The notes: generated by a model from the letters alone, not told the origin. A DNA stretch of 6,910 nucleotides from Allobrachymonas sp. (GCA_030538335.1 JAUNUE010000097.1:1-6910), one strand, 5' to 3'. Shown: positions 1-5,000, counted from the first letter of the stretch. Made by a program: numbers and translations.

Positions 1-66
1 AAATGGTCAATCGGGCACTGATCCGCTGAACGTCCGCCCAGGCCATGCACGCATCAGCGCTGCTGC

Positions 67-219
67 ATCACCCTGGGCAAACTGGAGCAGTTTCAGGAGC
101 GCCTGGGCAAGGTTACAGCGGGCAATGAGCTTTCGCCCGAATCTGTCACCACCATGCTGGACGCTGTGCACGCATCGCTGCTGCGCAACTACCCAGACAT
201 TATCCATGCAGGCCGTTGA
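67..219 (+). pseudogene. remnant of a phage tail assembly chaperone (probable)
   Basis: Frame 1 reads a protein-like stretch, including LSPESVTTMLDAVHASLLRN followed by YPDI, before stopping at TGA 217-219. The pattern 'V..ML..VHASL.RNYPD(I/L)T' recalls the small tail assembly chaperones encoded just before tape measure genes in lambda-like and HK97-like siphophages. In intact relatives the match continues past 'RNYPDIT', whereas here it breaks off. The neighbouring frame then turns into tape measure sequence, so this is read as the upstream side of a deletion junction near 195-215. What precedes about position 65 is unclear: frame 1 has a stop at 19-21 and no frame is convincingly coding. 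The family assignment is from memory of the motif style and is uncertain. Confidence 0.42.
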
Positions 220-1279
220 TGCCGAGCGCAACAGCGAGCTGTTCCGCATCGAGAACCAAGAGAAGGCAGCAGACCACCTATTGACCATGGGCCGCATCAC
301 CAATACCCAGCGCCTGGAGATGCAGCAGCAGTACGAGAACGAGCGGTATCAGATTGAGTTGAAGGCAGTCATGGAGCGCATGGCGCTGGCGGAGAAAGAA
401 AACAACCTTGTCGAAATCGAAAAACTCAACGAGAAAAAACTGGAACTTGAGCGCAAGTACCAACAGAAGCTGACTGAAATCCGCTTCAAACAGGAAAAAG
501 AGAAGGCCGAACCGCAACAAAATATTTTCAAGGGCATGGAATCTGCCCTGAACAGCAGCCTGCAAGCCATGCTGACGCGGACGCAGACTTTCAGGCAGGC
601 GATGCAGAATCTGTTCAAAGGCATCACCAACGTGTTTGCCCAGGAGGCCAGCAAAATGCTGTCAAACTGGGCCATGACGATGCTTAGAAAAAGCGTTATT
701 GGACGGGCGTTGGGGCTTCAGGAAATGGCGACCGAACAACAAACATCGGCGCTGAAAATTGGGCTGGCACAAGGAGCCTCTGCTGCACAAATTGCAGCAA
801 TTATGCAGGTCTTGGCTGCGCATGGGTTGGCCGCAGGTTTAACCGTTGGAATCACGGAGGCAAAGTCTGCAGCGGAAATGGGCGCCATTGCTCCGGTAGT
901 TATTGCTGAAACCGTCAAATCACAAGCAGGCATCCCTATAGTCGGCCCAGCGTTGGCGCTGGCCGCAGCGGCGGCGATGATGGCATTTTTGGGGGGTTTG
1001 GGGGGCAAAAAAGGCGACACCACCACCACTACGGTGACCCGCATCCCCAGCGCCGCAGGCGGCTGGGACATTCCCGCAGGCATCAACCCGCTCACCCAAT
1101 TGCACGAGCGCGAAATGGTGCTGCCAGCCGCACAGGCCGACGCGGTGCGGCGCATGGCAGACGGCGGACAAACATCCGGCGAGGCCATTGTCATCAACGC
1201 AACCGGCGGCGACTGGATTCACAAGCGCGATCTGGCAAAATTATTAAAGACCATGAAAAGAGATTACAGGTTCGCGTAG
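125..1279 (+). CDS. phage tail tape measure protein, C-terminal part (truncated)
   Basis: This is the C-terminal part of a siphophage tail tape measure protein, which sets tail length and sits in the tail lumen. From about residue 30 it is a long charged coiled coil (ERNSELFRIENQEK through the E/K/Q-rich stretch ending near residue 135). A 'SALNSSLQAMLTRTQTFRQA' block and 'FAQEASKMLSNWAMTMLRK' follow. Next come Ala-rich hydrophobic segments (around residues 215-245 and 265-290, ending FLGGLGGKK) and the usual closing block 'AAGGWDIPAGINPLTQLHEREMVLPA', here given in part. Full proteins of this type are commonly several hundred to over a thousand residues, so most of the N-terminus is absent. 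The frame is open from position 2, but residues 1-27 after ATG 125 look like an out-of-frame shadow, and homologous sequence starts near 205. ATG 125 is therefore only a formal start; ATG 206 is equally possible, and neither has a good ribosome binding site. Almost certainly non-functional. Confidence 0.85.
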   Translation: MSFRPNLSPPCWTLCTHRCCATTQTLSMQAVDAERNSELFRIENQEKAADHLLTMGRITNTQRLEMQQQYENERYQIELKAVMERMALAEKENNLVEIEKLNEKKLELERKYQQKLTEIRFKQEKEKAEPQQNIFKGMESALNSSLQAMLTRTQTFRQAMQNLFKGITNVFAQEASKMLSNWAMTMLRKSVIGRALGLQEMATEQQTSALKIGLAQGASAAQIAAIMQVLAAHGLAAGLTVGITEAKSAAEMGAIAPVVIAETVKSQAGIPIVGPALALAAAAAMMAFLGGLGGKKGDTTTTTVTRIPSAAGGWDIPAGINPLTQLHEREMVLPAAQADAVRRMADGGQTSGEAIVINATGGDWIHKRDLAKLLKTMKRDYRFA

Positions 1280-1282
1280 AAT
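1253..1282 (+). promoter_or_regulatory. candidate sigma70 promoter of the lipoprotein gene
   Basis: ATGAAA at 1253-1258 and TAGAAT at 1277-1282 are separated by 18 nt. The -10 matches 5 of 6 consensus bases and the -35 matches 4 of 6. The -10 box contains the tape measure stop codon (TAG 1277-1279). Transcription would start near 1289, giving a short leader with AGGGG at 1304-1308, six bases before the lipoprotein ATG. Assigned by eye. Confidence 0.45.
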
Positions 1283-1314
1283 GCAGCGGTCACATTTATT
1301 TACAGGGGATCGAT

Positions 1315-2004
1315 ATGAAGAGAATTGGTTTTTCTGCATTACTGGTGGCTGCTGCATCTTTAGCCGCTTGTGGTGGTGGCGGTAGTGGGAGCAACACTCC
1401 GCCCGCCAAGCCTGTGCTGCAATCACAGGGCGCCTGGATTGGTACAACTTATGCTGGGCTTATTACCCCAGATGGAGAAGGCTGGATTGTGCCTTTGCAG
1501 AATGATGGCTCTGTCACCAAAATTGCTGTCAAAGAAAGCGCCAACACCGTCTCAGGCAGCGGCCACTACTACGAAGGCTTGATGGTTTCATCCGTCAGCA
1601 GTCAGGGAAATTTTGAGGCCAAGAAAAGCATCACCGTTACAACCACAGCGCAAAATGGCAGCAAAGAAACCGTTACTGCCCAGTACGATGCTGTGTACGA
1701 TGGCACGCCCAGCTTGGCTGCCATTGCAGGCAACTACACTGGCGTCAATGGCGGCAATTACACGATGTTGGCTGACGGCAGCGTGACGGGCACTACTGGC
1801 TATGGATGCAGCGTTTCCGGCAAAGCTACGCTCGACAAGTCGGGTAAAAACTTCTACCGCGTTACCTTGACCGAGGGCGCGGCGCCATGTCCATATCCTG
1901 GCTTGGCTTTGCCGGGAGTCTTTGTATTGAAAGGCACGCAAGTTATCGGCGCTGTTGCAGCCGTTGGTAAGGTGGGTGAATCGTTTGTTTTGAACAAGCA
2001 GTAA
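1315..2004 (+). CDS. small outer-membrane-type lipoprotein, prophage cargo
   Basis: A 229-residue lipoprotein precursor of unknown function. The signal peptide is clear: basic MKR, a hydrophobic stretch, then the lipobox L-A-A-C with Cys19 as the lipidated residue. Glycine rather than aspartate at +2 predicts sorting to the outer membrane. A flexible Gly/Ser/Pro linker covers residues 20-32. The rest is rich in Gly, Thr, Val and aromatics, suggesting a beta-rich periplasmic domain. Two further cysteines (about C165 in GYGCSVSG and C192 in AAPCPYPG) could form a disulfide. The start is well supported by AGGGG six bases upstream. The gene has its own candidate promoter and terminator and sits directly after the tape measure remnant, the arrangement of a phage moron expressed from the lysogen. 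Some phage lipoproteins cause superinfection exclusion, but nothing in this sequence shows that function. Confidence 0.88.
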   Translation: MKRIGFSALLVAAASLAACGGGGSGSNTPPAKPVLQSQGAWIGTTYAGLITPDGEGWIVPLQNDGSVTKIAVKESANTVSGSGHYYEGLMVSSVSSQGNFEAKKSITVTTTAQNGSKETVTAQYDAVYDGTPSLAAIAGNYTGVNGGNYTMLADGSVTGTTGYGCSVSGKATLDKSGKNFYRVTLTEGAAPCPYPGLALPGVFVLKGTQVIGAVAAVGKVGESFVLNKQ

Positions 2005-2030
2005 ACTCTTTCATAGTAAATAACAAAGCC

Positions 2031-2060
2031 AGAAAGCCACCCTTGCGGTGGCTTTCTTGT
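2031..2060 (+). terminator. rho-independent terminator after the lipoprotein gene
   Basis: A perfect 10-bp stem (GAAAGCCACC 2032-2041 with GGTGGCTTTC 2047-2056, plus an A-T closing pair at 2031/2057) has a 5-nt loop. It is followed by a T-rich but interrupted run (TTGTTGT). It begins 27 bases after the lipoprotein stop and would insulate that gene from the immunity leader. Confidence 0.8.
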
Positions 2061-2071
2061 TGTGGCATACT
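2043..2071 (+). promoter_or_regulatory. candidate promoter for the C4-like RNA / antirepressor transcript
   Basis: TTGCGG at 2043-2048 and CATACT at 2066-2071 have 17-nt spacing. The -35 overlaps the terminator hairpin. An alternative just downstream is TTGTTG 2057-2062 with TCTAAA 2081-2086 (18 nt). Both are weak matches. A promoter is expected here because the terminator isolates this region from upstream transcription and the structured leader begins shortly after. Confidence 0.3.
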
Positions 2072-2110
2072 GAAACCCTCTCTAAAATTTACAGGCGGTC
2101 AAACGCCCCC

Positions 2111-2226
2111 GTCAGACTGGCGCTATTTTTTTGCCTGTTGCTTCCTATGCTGTGGTGGCATTGCAATGGGCATTTACCAGTTTTGGCCGGGGGTAGAGAC
2201 AAGCTATAAGGCTATGCCGAAGGCTT
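2111..2226 (+). ncRNA. C4-like antisense RNA in the immunity leader
   Basis: In phages P1, P7 and P4, C4/CI RNA is cut from the leader of the antirepressor transcript and base-pairs with the downstream leader to block antirepressor synthesis. Here three stem-loops can be drawn. Stem I pairs TGCCTGTTGC 2132-2141 with GCAATGGGCA 2163-2172 (10 bp, two G-U) and leaves a 21-nt loop displaying GGTGGC 2154-2159. Stem II, directly adjacent, pairs 2173-2178 with 2192-2197 (6 bp, one G-U) with a 13-nt loop carrying TTGGCCGGG. Stem III (2201-2226) contains GGC-TAT-GCC. Both loops are complementary to the leader 45-115 nt downstream: GGTGGC to GCCACC 2263-2268, and 2184-2192 to 2258-2266 (9 bp, one G-U). 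The position, just upstream of a KilA-N antirepressor-type gene on the same strand, fits the family. Exact RNA ends are unknown, and a short GGCG/CGCC hairpin (2094-2107) lies just 5'. Confidence 0.66.
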
Positions 2227-2257
2227 GACGCGGGTTTCCTGTAAGCCTGAGAGTGCG

Positions 2258-2285
2258 CCCTGGCCACCCGCATTAATGGTGGTCA
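2258..2285 (+). promoter_or_regulatory. antirepressor leader hairpin and C4 target site
   Basis: TGGCCACC 2261-2268 can pair with GGTGGTCA 2278-2285 (8 bp, one G-U) around a 9-nt loop. The left arm is the segment complementary to both loops of the upstream C4-like RNA, so antisense pairing and this hairpin would be mutually exclusive. It lies 14 nt before the strong ribosome binding site AGGAGG (2299-2304) of the KilA-N gene, where it could influence translation or transcript continuation. Confidence 0.5.
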
Positions 2286-2309
2286 ACTCTCTCAAAACAG
2301 GAGGCCATC

Positions 2310-3028
2310 ATGGCTACATCTCTCGTGCCCTTCGGCACCGAAACCATTCGTCAGTTCGACGGTCTTTTCTCCCTTAACGATCTGCATCGTATGAGCGGAG
2401 GCGAAAAACGTCACCAGCCCAGTGATTTCTTGCGCCTGACACAGACACAGGAATTGATAGAGGAAATCAATTCCGGGGATTCCCGGAATTCAATTACCGA
2501 GAATCTAGCGGTAAAAACCATACGCGGAGGCCGCGGCGGCACCTACGTCGTCAAAGAATTAGCCATAGCCTACGCCGCCTGGATCAGCGCCCCATTTCAC
2601 CTTCAGGTTTTACGGGTGTTCTTGGGGCATGTGGAGAGCCAGCAACCCGAACTGCCCCTGACTCCGCCCACCAGCCTGCTCGACAGCAAGGCCATGGAAG
2701 CGGCCAGAGCAGCCCTGTCTAAATGGGTACACGATTACCACGACGGCAAGGCCACCATGCCCACAGTGCCGGTAGAGGTGCTGCAAGGCGTGGTGGCCGA
2801 GTCGTTGATGGACTGGAGCTTTGTAGTGTGTTTGATTACCCGAATTGCAGGCCGTCGGTTCGGCCAGTGGGCAGAGGTGTTGCCATCATCGACCCGGATC
2901 AAGGCAGCCTTGAAAGCCTGCTGGGTGAGCGGCTACCGATGCGCCGGGTGGGCGAGGCGATGCAGATACTTTCCCGCCGCGCCGATGTGCATTTGAACGC
3001 TTTTGCCGAGAGGCCAAGTCTCCGCTAA
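2310..3028 (+). pseudogene. KilA-N domain antirepressor-type protein, frameshifted
   Basis: The N-terminus is a KilA-N DNA-binding domain (about residues 10-108): GLFSLNDLHRMSG, PSDFLRL, and GGTYVVKELAIAYAAWISAP followed by FHLQVLRVF. In phages such proteins act as antirepressors or regulators. AGGAGG five bases before ATG 2310 makes the start secure. The original frame runs to 2996, but after residue 173 (MDWSFVV) it becomes Arg/Cys/Trp-rich and implausible. A good continuation, FDYPNCRPSVRPVGRGVAII and on to AFAERPSLR, lies in the +2 frame and stops at TAA 3026-3028. Removing one GT from the GTGTG tract at 2826-2830 joins the halves exactly (SFVV-FDYP), restoring about 238 residues. As it stands the product would have an intact KilA-N domain and a scrambled C-terminus of about 55 residues. 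It follows the C4-like leader, the position of ant in P1/P7. Confidence 0.8.
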
Positions 3029-3048
3029 ATAGCTTGATCTTCCAACCC

Positions 3049-3074
3049 AACCCGCCCACCGAGGCGGGTTTTTT
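3049..3074 (+). terminator. rho-independent terminator after the KilA-N gene
   Basis: AACCCGCC 3049-3056 pairs with GGCGGGTT 3063-3070 (8 bp) around a 6-nt loop, followed by T residues to 3074. It ends the immunity transcript. Its T-run overlaps the stop codon of the convergent antitoxin gene (TTA 3073-3075). There is no U-run on the minus side, so it looks one-directional. Confidence 0.85.
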
Positions 3075-3357
3075 ACAGCTTGCCAGCCAATTGCAACGAA
3101 GCCCGCAGCATGTCGTTGATGCGGGTTTGCCAGCCAGTGCCGGTGGCACGCAGCGCATCAACCACGTCCGGGTCGATGCGTAGCTTGACTTCTTTCTTGG
3201 TGGCTTCAAGGGGTGGGCGGCCACGGCGGCGGGCGGTGATTTGCTCTGGTGTGTGAATGGCGGCGAATTGGCCTGCCTTGGTTTGCTCAAGTCCGCGCGT
3301 AAGAGATGCCAGCAAGTCAGCGTCGGCATGGCTCATGGGTTTGGTGGTTTTAGACAT
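3073..3357 (-). CDS. BrnA-family (DUF4415-like) antitoxin
   Basis: A 94-residue antitoxin candidate. The C-terminal half (about residues 54-90: KKEVKLRIDPDVVDALRATG then TGWQTRINDMLRASL) is the ribbon-helix-helix segment typical of BrnA/DUF4415 antitoxins, used for dimerisation and operator binding. A basic RRRGRPPL motif at residues 43-50 precedes it and resembles an AT-hook. The N-terminal 40 residues are probably the toxin-wrapping part. The gene is second in a two-gene minus-strand operon; its ATG overlaps the toxin stop by 8 nt (ATGTCTAA) and has GGAG eight bases upstream, inside the toxin gene, so translation is probably coupled. BrnA normally partners BrnT toxins; here the neighbour is a RelE/HigB-type toxin. 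Confidence 0.82.
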   Translation of the reverse strand: MSKTTKPMSHADADLLASLTRGLEQTKAGQFAAIHTPEQITARRRGRPPLEATKKEVKLRIDPDVVDALRATGTGWQTRINDMLRASLQLAGKL

Positions 3358-3661
3358 CGTATTTCTCCGAGAGTGCCCGCAGCAGATGGGCGGGAATGTT
3401 TTCGATTTTGCCTTTGGCGTAAGCGGTAATCAGCACCAGTTCACCGCGCTGGGTGCGCAATAAATAGATCACCCGAGCGCCGCCGCGTTTGCCACGGCCA
3501 CTTACAGCCCAGCGCACCTTGCGCAGCCCGCGTGTAGCCGGAATAACGTCACCAACTTCTGGGTTTTCAGCAATCCAGTCGATGAACGCCATGCGCTCTT
3601 CATCGTCCCACAGGGGTTTGGCGGTGGCCATAAATTCGGGTGTTTCGATTACTGTAAGCAT
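3350..3661 (-). CDS. RelE/HigB-family mRNA interferase toxin
   Basis: A 103-residue toxin (from ATG 3661) of the RelE/HigB2 type, ribosome-dependent mRNA endonucleases that halt translation. Diagnostic segments are GLRKVRW (about 45-51), GKRGGARVIY (57-66) and LITAYAKGKIENI (77-89), matching the HigB2-like pattern 'GLRK.R....GKRGG.R.IY'. Length is normal for the family. A GTG at 3676 would add five residues but lies against the -10 box TACAAT (3673-3668) and has no ribosome binding site, so ATG 3661 is preferred. That ATG is itself where transcription should start, so the message may be leaderless. The order toxin first, antitoxin second, matches higBA rather than relBE. The operon diverges from the KilA-N/P63C operon. 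Confidence 0.85.
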   Translation of the reverse strand: MLTVIETPEFMATAKPLWDDEERMAFIDWIAENPEVGDVIPATRGLRKVRWAVSGRGKRGGARVIYLLRTQRGELVLITAYAKGKIENIPAHLLRALSEKYDV

Positions 3662-3667
3662 GTGATT

Positions 3668-3695
3668 ATTGTACACCCAATAAATATAAAAGCAA
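3668..3695 (-). promoter_or_regulatory. promoter of the toxin-antitoxin operon
   Basis: On the minus strand TTGCTT (3695-3690) and TACAAT (3673-3668) are separated by 16 nt. TTGCTT matches 4 of 6 and TACAAT 5 of 6 consensus bases. The predicted start lies at or within a few bases of ATG 3661. The surroundings are AT-rich compared with the rest of the window. Confidence 0.6.
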
Positions 3696-3715
3696 GCGTT
3701 TTTTGAAATTTATTG
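3678..3715. promoter_or_regulatory. inverted repeat, candidate operator for toxin-antitoxin autoregulation
   Basis: CAATAAAT 3678-3685 and ATTTATTG 3708-3715 are perfect 8-bp inverted half-sites 22 bp apart. One lies between the -35 and -10 of the toxin promoter, the other just upstream of the -35. The ribbon-helix-helix antitoxin is the obvious candidate ligand, as autoregulation is the rule in these systems. The sequence is AT-rich, so chance is possible. Confidence 0.4.
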
Positions 3716-3737
3716 AACCGGCAAAGACCGGCCACAG

Positions 3738-3760
3738 AACCCGCCTTGTGCGGGTTTTTT
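3738..3760 (+). terminator. rho-independent terminator or leader attenuator before the second KilA-N gene
   Basis: AACCCGC 3738-3744 pairs with GCGGGTT 3750-3756 (7 bp, loop CTTGT), followed by T residues to 3760. It lies on the plus strand only 28 bases before ATG 3788, so any plus-strand transcript starting in the 3662-3737 gap would meet it before the gene. It could insulate the operon or act as an attenuator. It strongly resembles the terminator at 3049-3074. Confidence 0.72.
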
Positions 3761-3787
3761 CATTTCTAGCTCCAGAAAGGAAATACG

Positions 3788-4720
3788 ATGAAAGACCTGA
3801 TTTCTTCTGACTTCAACGGCCACAGCATCAGCTTTACCAGCGAGGCTTGGTTTAACGCCACGCAGGCGGCGGCAAAGTGGGGAAAAGAGCCGACCCAATG
3901 GCTACGGCAGCGTGAAACCGCAGAATATATAGACGCCTTGGCCAGACACATGGGCTATTGTGGGTTTCTGCCAGAATTAAACAAAATCAAGGACTTAGAT
4001 GGGTCTTCCGCCACCTCAAGACGACAGATTCTTGCCTTAGTGAAAAAGGTTGGCCTGGTTAAAACAAGAGCCGGAGCGCCGGAAACTGGCGGCGGCACCT
4101 GGATGCACCCAAAGCTTGGGATGCCCTTTGCCCGGTGGCTTGATCTGCACTTCGCCATCTGGTGTGACGAACAGATAGACAACATCGTTCGCTGCGGCAT
4201 TCTGCATCAATCGGCTCAAAACATGATCCCATTCTTCCTGCGTGAAGCGCCGGGTAGCTGGGAGCTTCGTTTCAACGATGCGTATTACACCGCACTGGCG
4301 CGTGTTACAGGCACAACCTACACCGGCCACGCTGGCGGCACGCCTGCCATTTTCGGCAAGATTACCGACAAGTGGGTGTACGGCGTGCTGTTGCCTAAAG
4401 ATGTACACGATGAACTGCGTGAGCGCAAAGACAATTCGACCAAGATGCACCAATGGCTTACCAATGGCGGGCATCTTGCCGTTGACTTTGACCTTGCCCA
4501 TGGCGGTAGCCAGGGCGTAGCGATTCTGGCCAAAGAACTCTTTCAGTTCACCGGCGAAATCGACAGAGAGTTCCTGCAGCCCCGCAATGCGGATGGGCGT
4601 ACCCTATGTGCTGGACGCGCAGCGATTCGCCAGGCTGGAACCGAACGAGCGCCGCGCCTTTCTATTCGGCCTCATGGGGCTGTCTGCCGGTGGTGCCGAA
4701 GTGCGCCGCAGAATTATTGA
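3788..4720 (+). CDS. KilA-N domain protein with P63C-like C-terminus, likely frame-disrupted at its end
   Basis: Residues about 8-135 form a KilA-N domain (WFNATQAAAKWGKEPTQWLR; LVKTRAGAPETGGGTWMHPK and LGMPFARWLDLHFAIWCDEQ), a nucleic-acid-binding module of phage regulators. Residues about 145-250 (MIPFFLREAPGSWELRFNDA; PAIFGKITDKWVYGVLLPKD; HQWLTNGGH) resemble the P63C domain that often follows KilA-N in phage proteins. ATG 3788 has AAGGAA six bases upstream. After about residue 265 (GEIDREFLQ) the sequence becomes Arg/Cys-rich (RTLCAGRAAIRQAG) and is the out-of-frame shadow of the next gene, which starts at 4587 in another frame. The last 40-45 residues are therefore probably an artefact of a lost stop codon or a frameshift, and the original protein likely ended near 4580-4600. 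It is first gene of a four-gene plus-strand cluster and may regulate prophage functions. Confidence 0.8.
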   Translation: MKDLISSDFNGHSISFTSEAWFNATQAAAKWGKEPTQWLRQRETAEYIDALARHMGYCGFLPELNKIKDLDGSSATSRRQILALVKKVGLVKTRAGAPETGGGTWMHPKLGMPFARWLDLHFAIWCDEQIDNIVRCGILHQSAQNMIPFFLREAPGSWELRFNDAYYTALARVTGTTYTGHAGGTPAIFGKITDKWVYGVLLPKDVHDELRERKDNSTKMHQWLTNGGHLAVDFDLAHGGSQGVAILAKELFQFTGEIDREFLQPRNADGRTLCAGRAAIRQAGTERAPRLSIRPHGAVCRWCRSAPQNY

Positions 4721-5000
4721 GCGCCGGTATCACAAGGTTGCTTGTCCAGCTTCATTTCTGGAAAAAATTGATGCAATCACTCCGCTTTTGCGCTCCGGCT
4801 TTGACGCCGCCCATAAGGAAGCCCAGGCCAAAGCCCGCGACGAGAAAGCCGCGTGGCTGGACATCCTCGCTCAAAACGGCGAGATCGACACCGCGCTGAT
4901 CTTTGGCACGCTCAAGGCCCTGCCCGAAAAGTTGCCACAGACAATCGCCGCTCATTGGCTTGAAAACGGTGTTGTGGCGCAATTCAGGGAGGCCGCGTAA
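4587..5000 (+). CDS. unrecognised prophage protein, charged and mostly helical
   Basis: A 137-residue acidic/basic protein I do not recognise. It reads well as protein from YVLDAQRFARLEPNERRAFL onward; the rest looks alpha-helical (FGLMGLSAGGAEVRRRIIER; FEKIDA-like SFLEKIDAITPLLRSG; AAHKEAQAKARDEKAAWLDI), without membrane segments or cysteine motifs. ATG 4587 and ATG 4593 are both possible starts and neither has a ribosome binding site, so it may be translated by coupling from the upstream KilA-N gene, which it overlaps by 134 nt in another frame, or may once have been part of it. Its stop overlaps the next start (TAATG 4998-5002). Codon use matches the neighbours. It could be a small regulatory or structural prophage protein; no function is assigned. 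Confidence 0.7.
   Translation: MRMGVPYVLDAQRFARLEPNERRAFLFGLMGLSAGGAEVRRRIIERRYHKVACPASFLEKIDAITPLLRSGFDAAHKEAQAKARDEKAAWLDILAQNGEIDTALIFGTLKALPEKLPQTIAAHWLENGVVAQFREAA

Noticed and set aside
1..60. A second copy of the tRNA-Pro 3' end as the opposite attachment site.
   Set aside because: I found no match to the T-arm or acceptor sequence here; the other prophage end must lie outside the window.
1..66. A possible further phage gene end in frame 2 (GTDPLNVRPGHARISAA).
   Set aside because: It is too short to judge at the window edge, and the frame simply runs on into shadow sequence; left unassigned.
985..1022. Runs of G6, G6 and A6 near the end of the tape measure gene, considered as a phase-variation tract or G-quadruplex.
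   Set aside because: The frame is intact through them, they encode the usual Gly-rich FLGGLGGKK segment, and there are only two G-runs; switching a truncated tape measure gene makes little sense.
1021..1045. CACCACCACTACGG-type short repeat, considered as a microsatellite.
   Set aside because: It encodes the short Thr-rich segment (DTTTTTV) common in this type of tape measure tail; too short to be a meaningful repeat array.
718..1197. A long open frame (159 residues) on the minus strand opposite the tape measure gene.
   Set aside because: It has Ala/Pro/Cys-rich shadow composition and no ribosome binding site, and lies fully antisense to a well-supported gene.
2043..2228. A 61-residue open frame (TTG start) ending MGIYQFWPGVETSYKAMPKA, considered as a small gene or leader peptide.
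   Set aside because: It begins within the loop of a terminator hairpin and runs through the structured C4-like RNA; it has no ribosome binding site, and any conservation is better explained by the RNA.
3661..3676. GTG 3676 as the toxin start, adding MYNNH.
   Set aside because: It directly abuts the -10 box and would probably not be transcribed, and it lacks a ribosome binding site.
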